The notes beneath the pieces were generated by a model. The model was not told the DNA's origin. It saw nothing but the letters and a program-made list of their open reading frames with translations, and did not search any database. From positions 1-22,780 of IMG/VR virus record IMGVR_UViG_3300027833_000234: DNA of 22,780 nt; one strand, 5' to 3'. The stretch's first letter is position 1. The number at the start of each line of letters is the position of its first letter. Positions 1 to 6,038 of this stretch are shown piece by piece. The translations under genes and the position numbers were made by a program. This stretch comes from a virus.

Positions 1-163
1 CCTGTAGTGCAAGGTACATACCAACAAAGGTTTTACCAGTACCCGCAGAACCACAGAGAACCAGATGGTCTCCGTCTTTGAATGCTTCGTATGCAATTTG
101 TTGATTAGATGTTATTGCATCGTATGTCATCAAATGGTCTATCTTGAGACGCTTCATTGTCAT
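1..163 (-). CDS. phoH: PhoH-like ATPase, N-terminal part (cut by window edge)
   Basis: Only the first 54 residues are in the window; the reading frame runs off at position 1. I read the start as ATG at 163, which overlaps the TGA of the preceding gene in an ATGA junction. Residues 38-45 form a Walker A P-loop (GSAGTGKT), preceded by the hydrophobic strand DHLVLC and a short helix-rich leader that contains NQQ. This spacing, with the P-loop close to the N-terminus after a NQxxAxxA-like helix, is typical of phage PhoH proteins, which are nucleotide-binding ATPases of unsettled role, common in marine phages and also found in phages of non-phosphate-limited hosts. It ends the panD/FmdB-like gene string. 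Another P-loop helicase remains possible because motifs beyond Walker A are outside the window. Confidence 0.85.
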   Translation of the reverse strand, partial: MTMKRLKIDHLMTYDAITSNQQIAYEAFKDGDHLVLCGSAGTGKTFVGMYLALQ

Positions 164-405
164 GTCTTGATATTACTCCCTTCTCTGGCACCACCAGCAC
201 CTTTCTCAATTTTCTTCATTAGGTTCTTCCAATCACCACTTGTCTTATTGATAACATTGCCAGTACCACTTATTAATGCGGGAGCTCCAATTTCTTGACT
301 CCAGTCATCACCGAGTTCTGCCAACTTTTCATTAAGAGAATCCCAAGAACACATCAACGTTTGAGTGTCTTCGGTTTTCTTATTTTTGATAGTATATAAA
401 GGCAT
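160..405 (-). CDS. Small FmdB-like phage protein
   Basis: 81 residues beginning MPLYTIKNKKT, followed by a helical LNEKLAELG segment, a short ISGTGNVINK strand-turn region and a Lys-rich tail. The layout (MPxYxFxNKxT start, 'APxxxSG' middle, 'DxFKxxLxKI' helix, tail) matches small phage proteins annotated as FmdB-like putative regulators, often found beside phoH. Unlike cellular FmdB zinc ribbons it has only one cysteine (residue 19), so it cannot form the usual four-Cys zinc site. Its ATG lies in a TAATG junction with the panD stop and its TGA overlaps the phoH start, so the three genes are probably translated from one message. The family match is by remembered pattern; the function is unknown. 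Confidence 0.7.
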   Translation of the reverse strand: MPLYTIKNKKTEDTQTLMCSWDSLNEKLAELGDDWSQEIGAPALISGTGNVINKTSGDWKNLMKKIEKGAGGAREGSNIKT

Positions 406-746
406 TATGTATACATTTCCTTATCAGTTATAATTTGCGGTTTTAATCGTCTTGCTTTGAACGGGGTTAGTTGACAATACGCCATGATGATTAATTCATC
501 TTCAGGTACAGCCAATCTCGCACCAGCACCATTGACACCTATGTAACTCGTCCCACGTTTAAATGGAATGGCATAGGTAGTCCATCGTCCACCTGTATTT
601 AGGTTGACAACATCTACTTGTTCGTTGGGGAGTATTCCGACTGCGTCCATCCAATCTTCATCGATTGCAATAGAACCTTCGTATTTTAAATCACACTCGG
701 TAACGATTGCACCGTGGATTTTAGATTTTAACATTGTTAGATTCAT
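405..746 (-). CDS. panD: Aspartate 1-decarboxylase (pyruvoyl enzyme)
   Basis: 113 residues, close to the cellular enzyme (E. coli PanD is 126) and aligned to it without gaps over the first 75 or so. The enzyme cleaves itself between Gly24 and Ser25, turning the serine into a pyruvoyl cofactor, and decarboxylates L-aspartate to beta-alanine, the precursor of pantothenate and CoA. Visible key residues fall in E. coli numbering: Lys9, His11, Tyr22, the YEGS cleavage site (Gly24-Ser25), Arg54, Thr57, Tyr58 and Asn72 in VNGAGAR. Only the C-terminal tail is shorter. The ATG at 746 follows a weak GGAA ribosome site; the stop overlaps the next start (TAATG). A terminator-like hairpin lies just upstream, so panD opens a panD/FmdB-like/phoH group. 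No panB, panC or panE is visible, so it probably feeds a host pathway. The catalytic set looks intact, so I expect activity. Confidence 0.93.
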   Translation of the reverse strand: MNLTMLKSKIHGAIVTECDLKYEGSIAIDEDWMDAVGILPNEQVDVVNLNTGGRWTTYAIPFKRGTSYIGVNGAGARLAVPEDELIIMAYCQLTPFKARRLKPQIITDKEMYT

Positions 747-767
747 AATTTAATTCCATATAACGAA

Positions 768-788
768 AGAGGGGAACGAGTCCCCTCT
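768..788 (-). terminator. Terminator-like hairpin upstream of panD
   Basis: A perfect 8-base-pair stem (AGAGGGGA pairing with TCCCCTCT) closes a 5-base loop. On the minus strand the stem is followed by TTTCGTTA, a weak T tract. It sits between the small gene ending at 810 and the panD start at 746, the right place to end the upstream transcript. The short T run makes intrinsic termination plausible but not certain. Confidence 0.6.
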
Positions 789-809
789 CCGAGATATTGA
801 CCACCTACC

Positions 810-989
810 TTATGCTAGAATTTGAGTTTGATTTCCTTGTTCGTACTCGGCAATAGTTTGATTAAGGTACAATTGTTTTGTCGATAACTTGTGCGCTAAA
901 TTGTCTCTTCCCTTTTTTTTGAGACGGTGGATGTAGTTATCTAGTTCTCGACTATCGTTCTTTAATCTCTCTATTTGGTTTCTTGGCAT
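810..989 (-). CDS. Small helical protein, 59 residues
   Basis: A short gene starting at ATG 989, with a good AGGAG ribosome site about 8 bases upstream and a TAA stop at 810. The product starts MPRNQIERLK, is rich in charged and polar residues and has no cysteines. Two predicted helices (residues about 4-27 and 33-50) give it a coiled-coil look (RELDNYIHRLKKKG, then STKQLYLNQTIAEYE). I do not recognise the family. It fills what would otherwise be a 280-base gap between the DUF6433-type gene and panD and runs in the same direction as its neighbours, which with the strong ribosome site supports a real gene. It is followed by the hairpin at 768-788 and is probably the last gene of the upstream transcript. 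Confidence 0.65.
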   Translation of the reverse strand: MPRNQIERLKNDSRELDNYIHRLKKKGRDNLAHKLSTKQLYLNQTIAEYEQGNQTQILA

Positions 990-1030
990 TAAACGCTCTC
1001 CTGCTGTTATTTAAAGAAACATAACAAAAT

Positions 1031-1453
1031 TTAAGATAGTAGGTTAGGGAAGGCCTCCTCTACTAATTTCTTAGTCAAACCTTTGACTGGTGGAATTCTA
1101 TCTTTCATGTTACACACAATGAGTGCGTCTTCAGCATGAATACTTTCCAACAGTTGAATAAATTGGTTTTCGATTTGCAACGAAGATAATTGACCCGCCC
1201 TTGCACCTTGCACAAAATTACCGAATTGTCGATGTAGTTTCAATAGGGATGATGGCACAGACTCAGGTCTATTTGGGTTGTATGGGGGTTTACCTTCGGG
1301 TAAGACAAACTTCAGACGTTCGTCAAAAACACCTCGTAAAACATCTTTGATGGCTGGGATTTGATTACCCTGCTCTTTTAAGAAAAGAACTTTGTCTTTC
1401 CTAGTCTTTAGTTTACTGAAATCCTCAAAGATTTCAAACACTTCTTTTTCCAT
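1031..1453 (-). CDS. Conserved phage protein (DUF6433-like)
   Basis: 140 residues. The pattern is the one I associate with the DUF6433 family of T4-like marine phages: an N-terminal IFEDFSKLKTRKDKVLFL helix, then LRGVFDERLKFVLPEGKPPYNPN, a middle HRQFGNFVQG segment, then FIQLLESIHAEDALIVCNMKD and a C-terminal GLTKKLVEEAFPNLLS. These proteins usually lie among replication and nucleotide-metabolism genes; their job is not known to me. The ATG at 1453 has a clear AGAGGAAA ribosome site. No membrane segment or recognisable catalytic motif is visible. Family confidence is good; function is unassigned. Confidence 0.8.
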   Translation of the reverse strand: MEKEVFEIFEDFSKLKTRKDKVLFLKEQGNQIPAIKDVLRGVFDERLKFVLPEGKPPYNPNRPESVPSSLLKLHRQFGNFVQGARAGQLSSLQIENQFIQLLESIHAEDALIVCNMKDRIPPVKGLTKKLVEEAFPNLLS

Positions 1454-1481
1454 AATTTCCTCTTAATATTATATATACGTT

Positions 1482-1673
1482 TTAGTACTTTGAAATGTTG
1501 TGATATGTACAATATTCTTCAAGCATTGATTCGTATTCTGCAATCATATATGTACATGAGGCAACTAGTCCTTGGTTTCCCTCAACTAGAGCCTCACACA
1601 TTTTTTCGTTCGTTTCTAAAATTAACTTCTTAATCTTACTACGTTGTTCTTCTTGTTCTGCACTTATTGTCAC
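1482..1673 (-). CDS. Small helical hypothetical protein
   Basis: 63 residues starting at a GTG (1673) with an AAGG ribosome-site element 6-7 bases upstream; no in-frame ATG lies upstream before a stop. The protein is almost wholly helical and charged (AEQEEQRSKIKKLILETNEKM, then MIAEYESMLEEYCTYH), with three cysteines that do not form a metal-binding pattern. I do not recognise the family. It sits in a run of small same-strand genes with short spacers, which supports expression. The start is less certain than the frame. Confidence 0.55.
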   Translation of the reverse strand: MTISAEQEEQRSKIKKLILETNEKMCEALVEGNQGLVASCTYMIAEYESMLEEYCTYHNISKY

Positions 1674-1693
1674 AACACTGCCTTATATATCAT

Positions 1694-1849
1694 TTAGTTA
1701 AATGTCTCCGTCCACGCCGTGAATACCTCACGGGCCTCGTTCTTACTCAAATCAAAGTTCTCTTGCAACCACTTGGGCGCACCGAACATGTTGATTTGAC
1801 CCGATTCTCTCAGGTCATTTAGTATTTCAAAAAATTCATTATTTTCCAT
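1694..1849 (-). CDS. Small conserved phage protein, 51 residues
   Basis: I choose ATG 1849 because AAGGAG sits 7 bases upstream; extending to 1879 adds residues that overlap the previous gene and match nothing. The protein is MENNEFFEILNDLRE..., then INMFGAPKWLQENFDLSKNEAREVFTAWTETFN. The combination of FFEFLNDLRxSGxINMFGA, a YLQExF-like segment and EARxVxxxWxxxF is a compact motif I recall from many phage genomes, probably a small helical DNA- or protein-binding unit. No function is known to me. It starts 10 bases after the stop of the upstream LPD29-like gene, so it probably shares its promoter. Confidence 0.7.
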   Translation of the reverse strand: MENNEFFEILNDLRESGQINMFGAPKWLQENFDLSKNEAREVFTAWTETFN

Positions 1850-1859
1850 TGCAAACTCC

Positions 1860-2282
1860 TTATGCGTACAACTGAACATCGGTGTAGTGACTTCTGTGGA
1901 AGTAGTCGGTCATTGAGTCATCGTGGTTGAAGAACTCAGGCCCTTCCATTGCTTCCTTCAGTTCTTTCAAGAACTTCACTCCAGTAGGACAGTAGTTCTC
2001 TTCCAACCAGTAAAGGTTCACATCGTGACCCCACTTCGCAGACTCAGCCATAACTGCTTCGGGAGAGAAGTTGTTGTAACCGTTGAACTCCCTCTTAGCA
2101 ACCTTCTGAGGTGTCATCTGTTCTGCACAGTAACCCTCTAGGACTTGTTTCGCACCTTTGACCTTTGCGACCAAAGTACTGTGATGTCTTACACTCAGAC
2201 TCACTTTGAACCCATACTTCTTGCAGACTTTCTTGACTTCAACAGCAAGGGCTTTCTTTTCTTCTTGAGATACATACGCCAT
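1860..2282 (-). CDS. Phage protein resembling LPD29-type domain
   Basis: 140 residues. The N-terminus (MAYVSQEEKKALAVEVKKVCKKYGFKVSL then VRHHSTLVAKV) resembles a domain found alone in phages and as the 'large polyvalent protein associated domain 29' in mobile-element proteins. The C-terminus also fits (VNLYWLEENYCPTGVKFLKELKEAM, then an FFNHDDSMTDYF segment and YTDVQLY). The pattern is a helix, two strands, then a helix and paired aromatic motifs. The role is not known to me; its distribution in mobile elements would fit an early host-takeover or anti-defence job, which is inference only. It is the first gene behind the promoter at 2314-2342 and has a strong AGAAAGGAAAG ribosome site shared almost base for base with the next gene upstream. 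Confidence 0.7.
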   Translation of the reverse strand: MAYVSQEEKKALAVEVKKVCKKYGFKVSLSVRHHSTLVAKVKGAKQVLEGYCAEQMTPQKVAKREFNGYNNFSPEAVMAESAKWGHDVNLYWLEENYCPTGVKFLKELKEAMEGPEFFNHDDSMTDYFHRSHYTDVQLYA

Positions 2283-2323
2283 AATTTCTTTCCTTTCTTT
2301 AGTTTATGTTATTATTATAACAA
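2280..2323 (-). repeat. Promoter/leader repeat, copy 1
   Basis: This 44-base stretch covers the -10 box, the 5' leader, the ribosome site and the ATG of the gene at 1860-2282. It is identical, apart from one base (position 2300), to 2635-2678 in front of the gene at 2326-2637. The two downstream proteins are unrelated, so only the control region is duplicated. Confidence 0.9.
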
Positions 2324-2342
2324 GATTAACAGGTTTTGGCAA
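2314..2342 (-). promoter_or_regulatory. Sigma70-type promoter, TTGCCA-17-TATAAT
   Basis: On the minus strand the -35 box TTGCCA (2342-2337) and a perfect -10 box TATAAT (2319-2314) are 17 bases apart. Transcription would start near 2307 and read the gene at 1860-2282. The -35 box lies in the last codons of the upstream gene. It looks like a promoter for unmodified host RNA polymerase, as used for early phage genes. Confidence 0.8.
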
Positions 2343-2637
2343 GGGTTTTTAAGAAAATATCCCTAACTATTTCTCTGTCGATAGAGTCTCCACCACCCCA
2401 TATATGGGTAGGAATCTTCTTGCCTTCAAGTTCAATCCAGTTCTCCTTGATACAAGGGTAATAACCGCTGAGGTATTCTTTTACAGCCTGAACCGCACCC
2501 AGAACAGTCATACCAACTTCGGGGTAGACAGGATTCCATCTGGCGTCTTTAGCGTAGAACGATAGAACGTACTCTACGAATCTTTCTTCCTCTAGATGAC
2601 TTGGGTAACCCCCGTCAAATCTCAATAGTTCTTTCAT
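2326..2637 (-). CDS. Hypothetical protein, 103 residues
   Basis: Starts at ATG 2637 behind a strong AGAAAGGAAAG ribosome site. The protein opens MKELLRFDGGYPSHLEEERFVEYVLSFY, continues with a GAVQAVKEYLSGYYP helix and KENWIELEGKKIPTHIWGGGDSIDREIVRDIF, and ends TLAKTC. It has no membrane segment, no metal motif and no domain I recognise. It has its own sigma70-type promoter (2669-2697), and the next gene's promoter sits at its 3' end, so the two short genes look like adjacent independent early units. Being strongly expressed early would suit a small host-takeover factor; this is inferred from the promoter alone. Confidence 0.65.
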   Translation of the reverse strand: MKELLRFDGGYPSHLEEERFVEYVLSFYAKDARWNPVYPEVGMTVLGAVQAVKEYLSGYYPCIKENWIELEGKKIPTHIWGGGDSIDREIVRDIFLKTLAKTC

Positions 2638-2678
2638 AATTTCTTTCCTTTCTTCAGTTTATGTTATTATTATAACAA
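2635..2678 (-). repeat. Promoter/leader repeat, copy 2
   Basis: Second copy of the 44-base control module, 43 of 44 bases identical to 2280-2323 and exactly 355 bases away. It holds the -10 box, leader, ribosome site and ATG of the gene at 2326-2637. Similarity stops just upstream, so the promoter spacers differ while both -35 boxes are kept. Confidence 0.9.
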
Positions 2679-2697
2679 CAACAGCAACAAAAGGCAA
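2669..2697 (-). promoter_or_regulatory. Sigma70-type promoter, TTGCCT-17-TATAAT
   Basis: The minus-strand -35 box TTGCCT (2697-2692) and -10 box TATAAT (2674-2669) are 17 bases apart, the same geometry as the promoter at 2314-2342. It lies just after the stop of the truncated adenylate-forming gene (2705) and would read the gene at 2326-2637. Confidence 0.8.
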
Positions 2698-2704
2698 GGG
2701 TTTT

Positions 2705-3622
2705 TTACACAAATTTTACGTTTAATTTGTCTTCCCAGTCGGGATTGAGGTCTGAGTAGGTATATATTTCAAGGGTATTCTCGAAGTCTTGACCACTCTC
2801 TACCATATATCCTAGAGCGATATCCATCATGGGTTCTTCGATTTGGTATATGATATCCAACTTACGTAACCTACGAATACCCCTCAAAAGGAATTTCTCA
2901 TATAGTGGGTAGATTGGGGGTGCAAAGGATAGAGAACTCAGAGTCTTGGCACTCATGAGTGCTGGTAGGATGTTCTTAACAAAAGAATTATGATGGTGAT
3001 ATGACATACCATATCCAGCATGTTTATCTTTATACAGAGACACGTATTCGGTTGTCACATCTAATGTATTTCTATGTGATGACATTCTGTCTTCGAAGGG
3101 GTTCTCTTGTTGACTCCAGAACTTGTCGGTGTACATAAATGCAATATCATCGGGTGTTACTTCCCATGGCTGAATATCGTGGGTGGGCATACCGTTTATC
3201 TCACTTGCAAGTGAATTGCTTAGTTTCACACCTTCGTTTAGTTTGAACAGTTCACTTATAATGTGGAAGTTTGGTAAATGGTGATGTATGTCAGGAACGT
3301 GTCCCACTCTGTTTTGTGGTAAAAACTTCAACTCCTCTTCAGACATTGTTTGGATAAAATCGAGAACAACTGTCTTTTCTAGGGTTGACTTCCATAACTT
3401 CGCATCGTTTGTCCAAAGGGGTAGTCCCAGTTCAAGACACGCAAACACAGAAACAAGTTGTAATACACCATTCTTAGGAATAAGAACTGTTGTTGTCTCA
3501 CCTTTACTAACACCCTTGGATATGAGTAGATGTTTCACTTTGTTGATGGCTTGAAAAAAATCTTCCCTATTCAAACCATCGATTCGAATGTCTTCTCTAA
3601 TTAGGTGTCTATTTAATAACAT
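2705..3622 (-). CDS. Truncated, degenerate adenylate-forming (ANL) paralogue
   Basis: 305 residues from ATG 3622, which lies within the last codons of the SGNH gene (14-base overlap). It is a paralogue of the product of 4402-5637: both open with a LLNR/ILNR start, share an INKxKxLL helix and a FAC-x-ELGL segment, and later share a His-rich loop followed by LPALM. In ANL enzymes (acyl-CoA synthetases, peptide-synthetase adenylation domains) the phosphate loop is a Ser/Thr/Gly-rich motif; here the matching place (about residues 158-172) reads DDIAFMYTDKFWSQQ, with the loop lost. The protein ends just before the YGS-type motif, so the ATP-binding core and the mobile C-terminal domain are missing. 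The frame is intact over 900 bases. Seen: homology and loss. Inferred: a pseudo-enzyme, perhaps a partner or regulator of the complete copy. A decaying gene is the alternative. Confidence 0.75.
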   Translation of the reverse strand: MLLNRHLIREDIRIDGLNREDFFQAINKVKHLLISKGVSKGETTTVLIPKNGVLQLVSVFACLELGLPLWTNDAKLWKSTLEKTVVLDFIQTMSEEELKFLPQNRVGHVPDIHHHLPNFHIISELFKLNEGVKLSNSLASEINGMPTHDIQPWEVTPDDIAFMYTDKFWSQQENPFEDRMSSHRNTLDVTTEYVSLYKDKHAGYGMSYHHHNSFVKNILPALMSAKTLSSLSFAPPIYPLYEKFLLRGIRRLRKLDIIYQIEEPMMDIALGYMVESGQDFENTLEIYTYSDLNPDWEDKLNVKFV

Positions 3623-4424
3623 CTTCAAATACTGTTGTTAAATACTCTGCATACTCTTTATGAGATTGTTCGTCTGTGTGGCCATGTTCTTTCAATGGAC
3701 GGTCTCCTTGTTTGTCCCATAACGTTTCACCATCAACTAATCCAAGTTGACATTCTGGTCGTATGAAAGCAAGGGTATCAAGTACCCAATTTCTCCACTG
3801 AACCACTTGTCCACCGCAGTTGTGTTCGTGTTTTTTGATTCTTTCCATACAGAATTTTAATTGTTTACGTACAAGTGAATGGAAGGTTCCCTGTACAACT
3901 TTAATGTCCATCGCATCACATAACTTCTGTATGGTTGCCTGCATGGTCAATTGATGTGTCAGTGGTGTTCCAAATGTGGAGACGGCCATATCCACGACTC
4001 TTGGAACTCTATCAAAAGAAAGTTTTTTATTATATATTTCGTTTCGAGACCACTTCCTTGCGATTGTAGGACTCATAGAAAGTTCAAGGTCTTCGGCACG
4101 ATTCTCGTGCCATTGGGTCATAGAAATCTGACGTGGAACCTGTGGCAACCGCTCATCACGAACTTCTAATAATTGTTCCTTTCTTAGTGGGTCAGACCAA
4201 AGTATCACTAGGTGTGAGGGTTTCTCTTTAGTTGTCAAATAGGTAATTACATCACGAAATATTTTCTCGTTACAATTACCACACCATGCAAGGTTAGTAT
4301 ATTCAACACCCAGATTGTTTGCAAGTTGATGTGTAAACGTGTGCGGGTAATGTGTCGGTGGTTTGTCCTCATACCCTTCGAGTTCATCGCCCCAGACAAA
4401 ACTACATCCGTTTGTCAATAACAT
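3609..4424 (-). CDS. SGNH/GDSL-family hydrolase or acyltransferase
   Basis: 271 residues from ATG 4424. The blocks of the SGNH superfamily can be followed: block I near the N-terminus is TNGCSFVWGDEL with candidate nucleophile Ser8, block II is CGNCNEKI (Gly49, Asn52), block III is around HLVILWSDP (residues 71-79, Trp in place of the usual GxN Gly), and block V near the C-terminus is HTDEQSHKEYAEYL with His255 as the likely catalytic base. Such enzymes hydrolyse or transfer acyl esters; phage members of this divergent set have no proven substrate that I know. It overlaps an ANL gene at each end (23 and 14 bases), so the three are very likely made together. An ester-forming or ester-removing step on the product of the ANL enzyme is the natural reading, but it is inference. 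Confidence 0.75.
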   Translation of the reverse strand: MLLTNGCSFVWGDELEGYEDKPPTHYPHTFTHQLANNLGVEYTNLAWCGNCNEKIFRDVITYLTTKEKPSHLVILWSDPLRKEQLLEVRDERLPQVPRQISMTQWHENRAEDLELSMSPTIARKWSRNEIYNKKLSFDRVPRVVDMAVSTFGTPLTHQLTMQATIQKLCDAMDIKVVQGTFHSLVRKQLKFCMERIKKHEHNCGGQVVQWRNWVLDTLAFIRPECQLGLVDGETLWDKQGDRPLKEHGHTDEQSHKEYAEYLTTVFEDVIK

Positions 4425-5637
4425 CTAAATATCCTCTCAACTGTTCAAAGTCGATTTTGGTATCGTGAGAAAATGGAGTCATATCAAAATCATCTGGTAC
4501 ACCCATCTCTTTTAGACATACTGGACGATTACTCATTAAAATATATTCACCATCAAACAACTCTATCTTATCGTCCATGTACCTTGGTTCGTTCCAGAAT
4601 GGGGATTCTACCTTCATACGTCCATTCTCAAGGGTTGTCGTATAAAAGTCATCGCATAGTACTCCTAATGAATTAGGAACATGTATTGTATCTTTGTCTA
4701 CACGGTTTATTAATAAGGGGATAGCGGTATCAATACTACCGTAATGTGACTGAAAACAAACATTGTATTCTTTCGCAAGGTCAACAAAGTCTCGGTCTAG
4801 TACGAATCCACACATATTAATGTTTACAGTTCTTTTGAATGGCCCCGCAAAACTCTCTAGAAAATCAAAGAGAACATTCTTATTAGGCATCATAATGTTT
4901 GATGGAGGATTGTCCGCTAAATCTTTCAGACCCTTCAGATAATCGTAATCTTCTTCGTGTGACCCATCATGACCCAGTGCAAAAGAACTATGTGAGTATG
5001 CATTCATAAGTGCGGGTAATAGATGCGTCATGATTGCGGATGCATGATGTAGATTCCTAGAATGAATAACCTTTGCATCATGTCCAAACCAAAATATATC
5101 TATATTACGTTTGGCGATTGCCATTGTTTCTTGGTGTGAAAACAATATTGGTCTAGATGCTTTGGTTGTCCCACTGGTAGAACTTATTAAGAATGTGTCT
5201 TCTGGATATACTAACTCACCTTTGATATTTCTATCTGAGGAATCTTCCATGACATCAATACCAATACCACCGTATCGTTTTATCATCTCATCATGGAGAC
5301 CGTCATAAACCCCAGTAGTATCTTCTTCAGAACTGTAGATATGAAAGTCACTCGGGCCATGGAGTGCAAGTTTAGTAAATGGTAGGGATTCTATTGTTGC
5401 GGGACTATTGAGGATAAAGACTTTCAATCCTAGTTCTGCACATGCAAAGATAGAAGCGATATGTTTTATATCAACTACCATAATACCGATAGTTACTATA
5501 TCACCCTTTCTTGCACCCGCATCCCAGAGTAAATTCTTTATCTTGTTTATTTCTAAACAGACGGTTTTTTTACCGACCTTATCAAATACAAACCCACGTC
5601 CGTGAGAAATTGCGTCACGATTTAATATGTTTTGCAT
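4402..5637 (-). CDS. Adenylate-forming enzyme (ANL superfamily), short form
   Basis: 411 residues from ATG 5637. ANL enzymes activate a carboxylate as an acyl-AMP. The phosphate loop is clear at residues 153-163 (STSGTTKASRP, matching the SSGTTGxPK type), followed by a His-rich LHHAS segment near 196-200 and an adenine-pocket motif HYGSIDT at 298-304 (the YGxTE motif, with Asp for Glu). The C-terminal part is short: FDGEYILMSNRP replaces the usual hinge motif and only about 40 residues follow, so the swinging domain with its catalytic lysine is missing or much reduced. It may adenylate its substrate, but the transfer half of the reaction probably needs another protein. It overlaps the GIY-YIG gene upstream and the SGNH gene downstream by 23 bases each. 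The substrate cannot be read from sequence. Confidence 0.8.
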   Translation of the reverse strand: MQNILNRDAISHGRGFVFDKVGKKTVCLEINKIKNLLWDAGARKGDIVTIGIMVVDIKHIASIFACAELGLKVFILNSPATIESLPFTKLALHGPSDFHIYSSEEDTTGVYDGLHDEMIKRYGGIGIDVMEDSSDRNIKGELVYPEDTFLISSTSGTTKASRPILFSHQETMAIAKRNIDIFWFGHDAKVIHSRNLHHASAIMTHLLPALMNAYSHSSFALGHDGSHEEDYDYLKGLKDLADNPPSNIMMPNKNVLFDFLESFAGPFKRTVNINMCGFVLDRDFVDLAKEYNVCFQSHYGSIDTAIPLLINRVDKDTIHVPNSLGVLCDDFYTTTLENGRMKVESPFWNEPRYMDDKIELFDGEYILMSNRPVCLKEMGVPDDFDMTPFSHDTKIDFEQLRGYLDVIDKRM

Positions 5638-6019
5638 GAATCTTACAACCTATAAATTCATTATAGTATTCATCACTCAACAAAACATCATATTCAAATT
5701 GTAGTTTCGCTTCGTAGTATGAACACTCACCTTTAGTACGACACAGTCTTAGAACAGTTCTCTCGAACTCGTGGCCCCCTTCATACAGGGTTTTTACCTG
5801 TTCGGACGAACCATAGTAGTTCCGCCAGTCGGATTGAACCCGTGTTCTTTTGCGTCTTTTTCTTGTTTTTGTAACAGGGAGTATCTTGGGTTTCCAGAAA
5901 AATTTCTTACCAATATACTTTTTACCAGTACTCAACTCAGTTAAACAGTAGACGAATCCTTGGTATGGTTCCAAGAACTCGTCTTCTGGTTCAAACTCTT
6001 TATCTTCATATATCCACAT
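5615..6019 (-). CDS. GIY-YIG-type phage endonuclease
   Basis: 134 residues from ATG 6019. A GFVYCLTELSTGKKYIGKK segment (residues 21-39) gives the two-strand GIY...YIG core in its phage form (FVY...YIG), followed by a Lys/Arg-rich stretch, WRNYYGSSEQV and an ECSYYEAKLQFEYDVL helix whose glutamate fits the metal-binding Glu of the family. The tail CKIHAKHIK is also shared with a widespread T4-like phage family annotated as putative homing-type or SegE-like endonuclease. These enzymes cut DNA; in phages they act as free-standing homing enzymes or help degrade competing DNA. It follows the zinc-ribbon gene by 19 bases without a clear ribosome site. Confidence 0.8.
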   Translation of the reverse strand: MWIYEDKEFEPEDEFLEPYQGFVYCLTELSTGKKYIGKKFFWKPKILPVTKTRKRRKRTRVQSDWRNYYGSSEQVKTLYEGGHEFERTVLRLCRTKGECSYYEAKLQFEYDVLLSDEYYNEFIGCKIHAKHIKS

Positions 6020-6038
6020 GTTGGTATATATGTGTTTT

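Noticed and set aside
1468-1473. TATAAT box upstream of the DUF6433-like gene
   Set aside because: No acceptable -35 box lies 16-18 bases upstream, so I did not call a promoter; the region is simply AT-rich.
1850-1879. Longer start for the 51-residue gene
   Set aside because: It overlaps the upstream gene and lacks a ribosome site, while ATG 1849 has AAGGAG at proper spacing.
5831-5845. A GGGTTCAATCC-like T-arm sequence on the minus strand
   Set aside because: It falls in the GIY-YIG gene, encoding a family-conserved Arg-Val-Gln-Ser-Asp-Trp stretch; no cloverleaf can be drawn around it.
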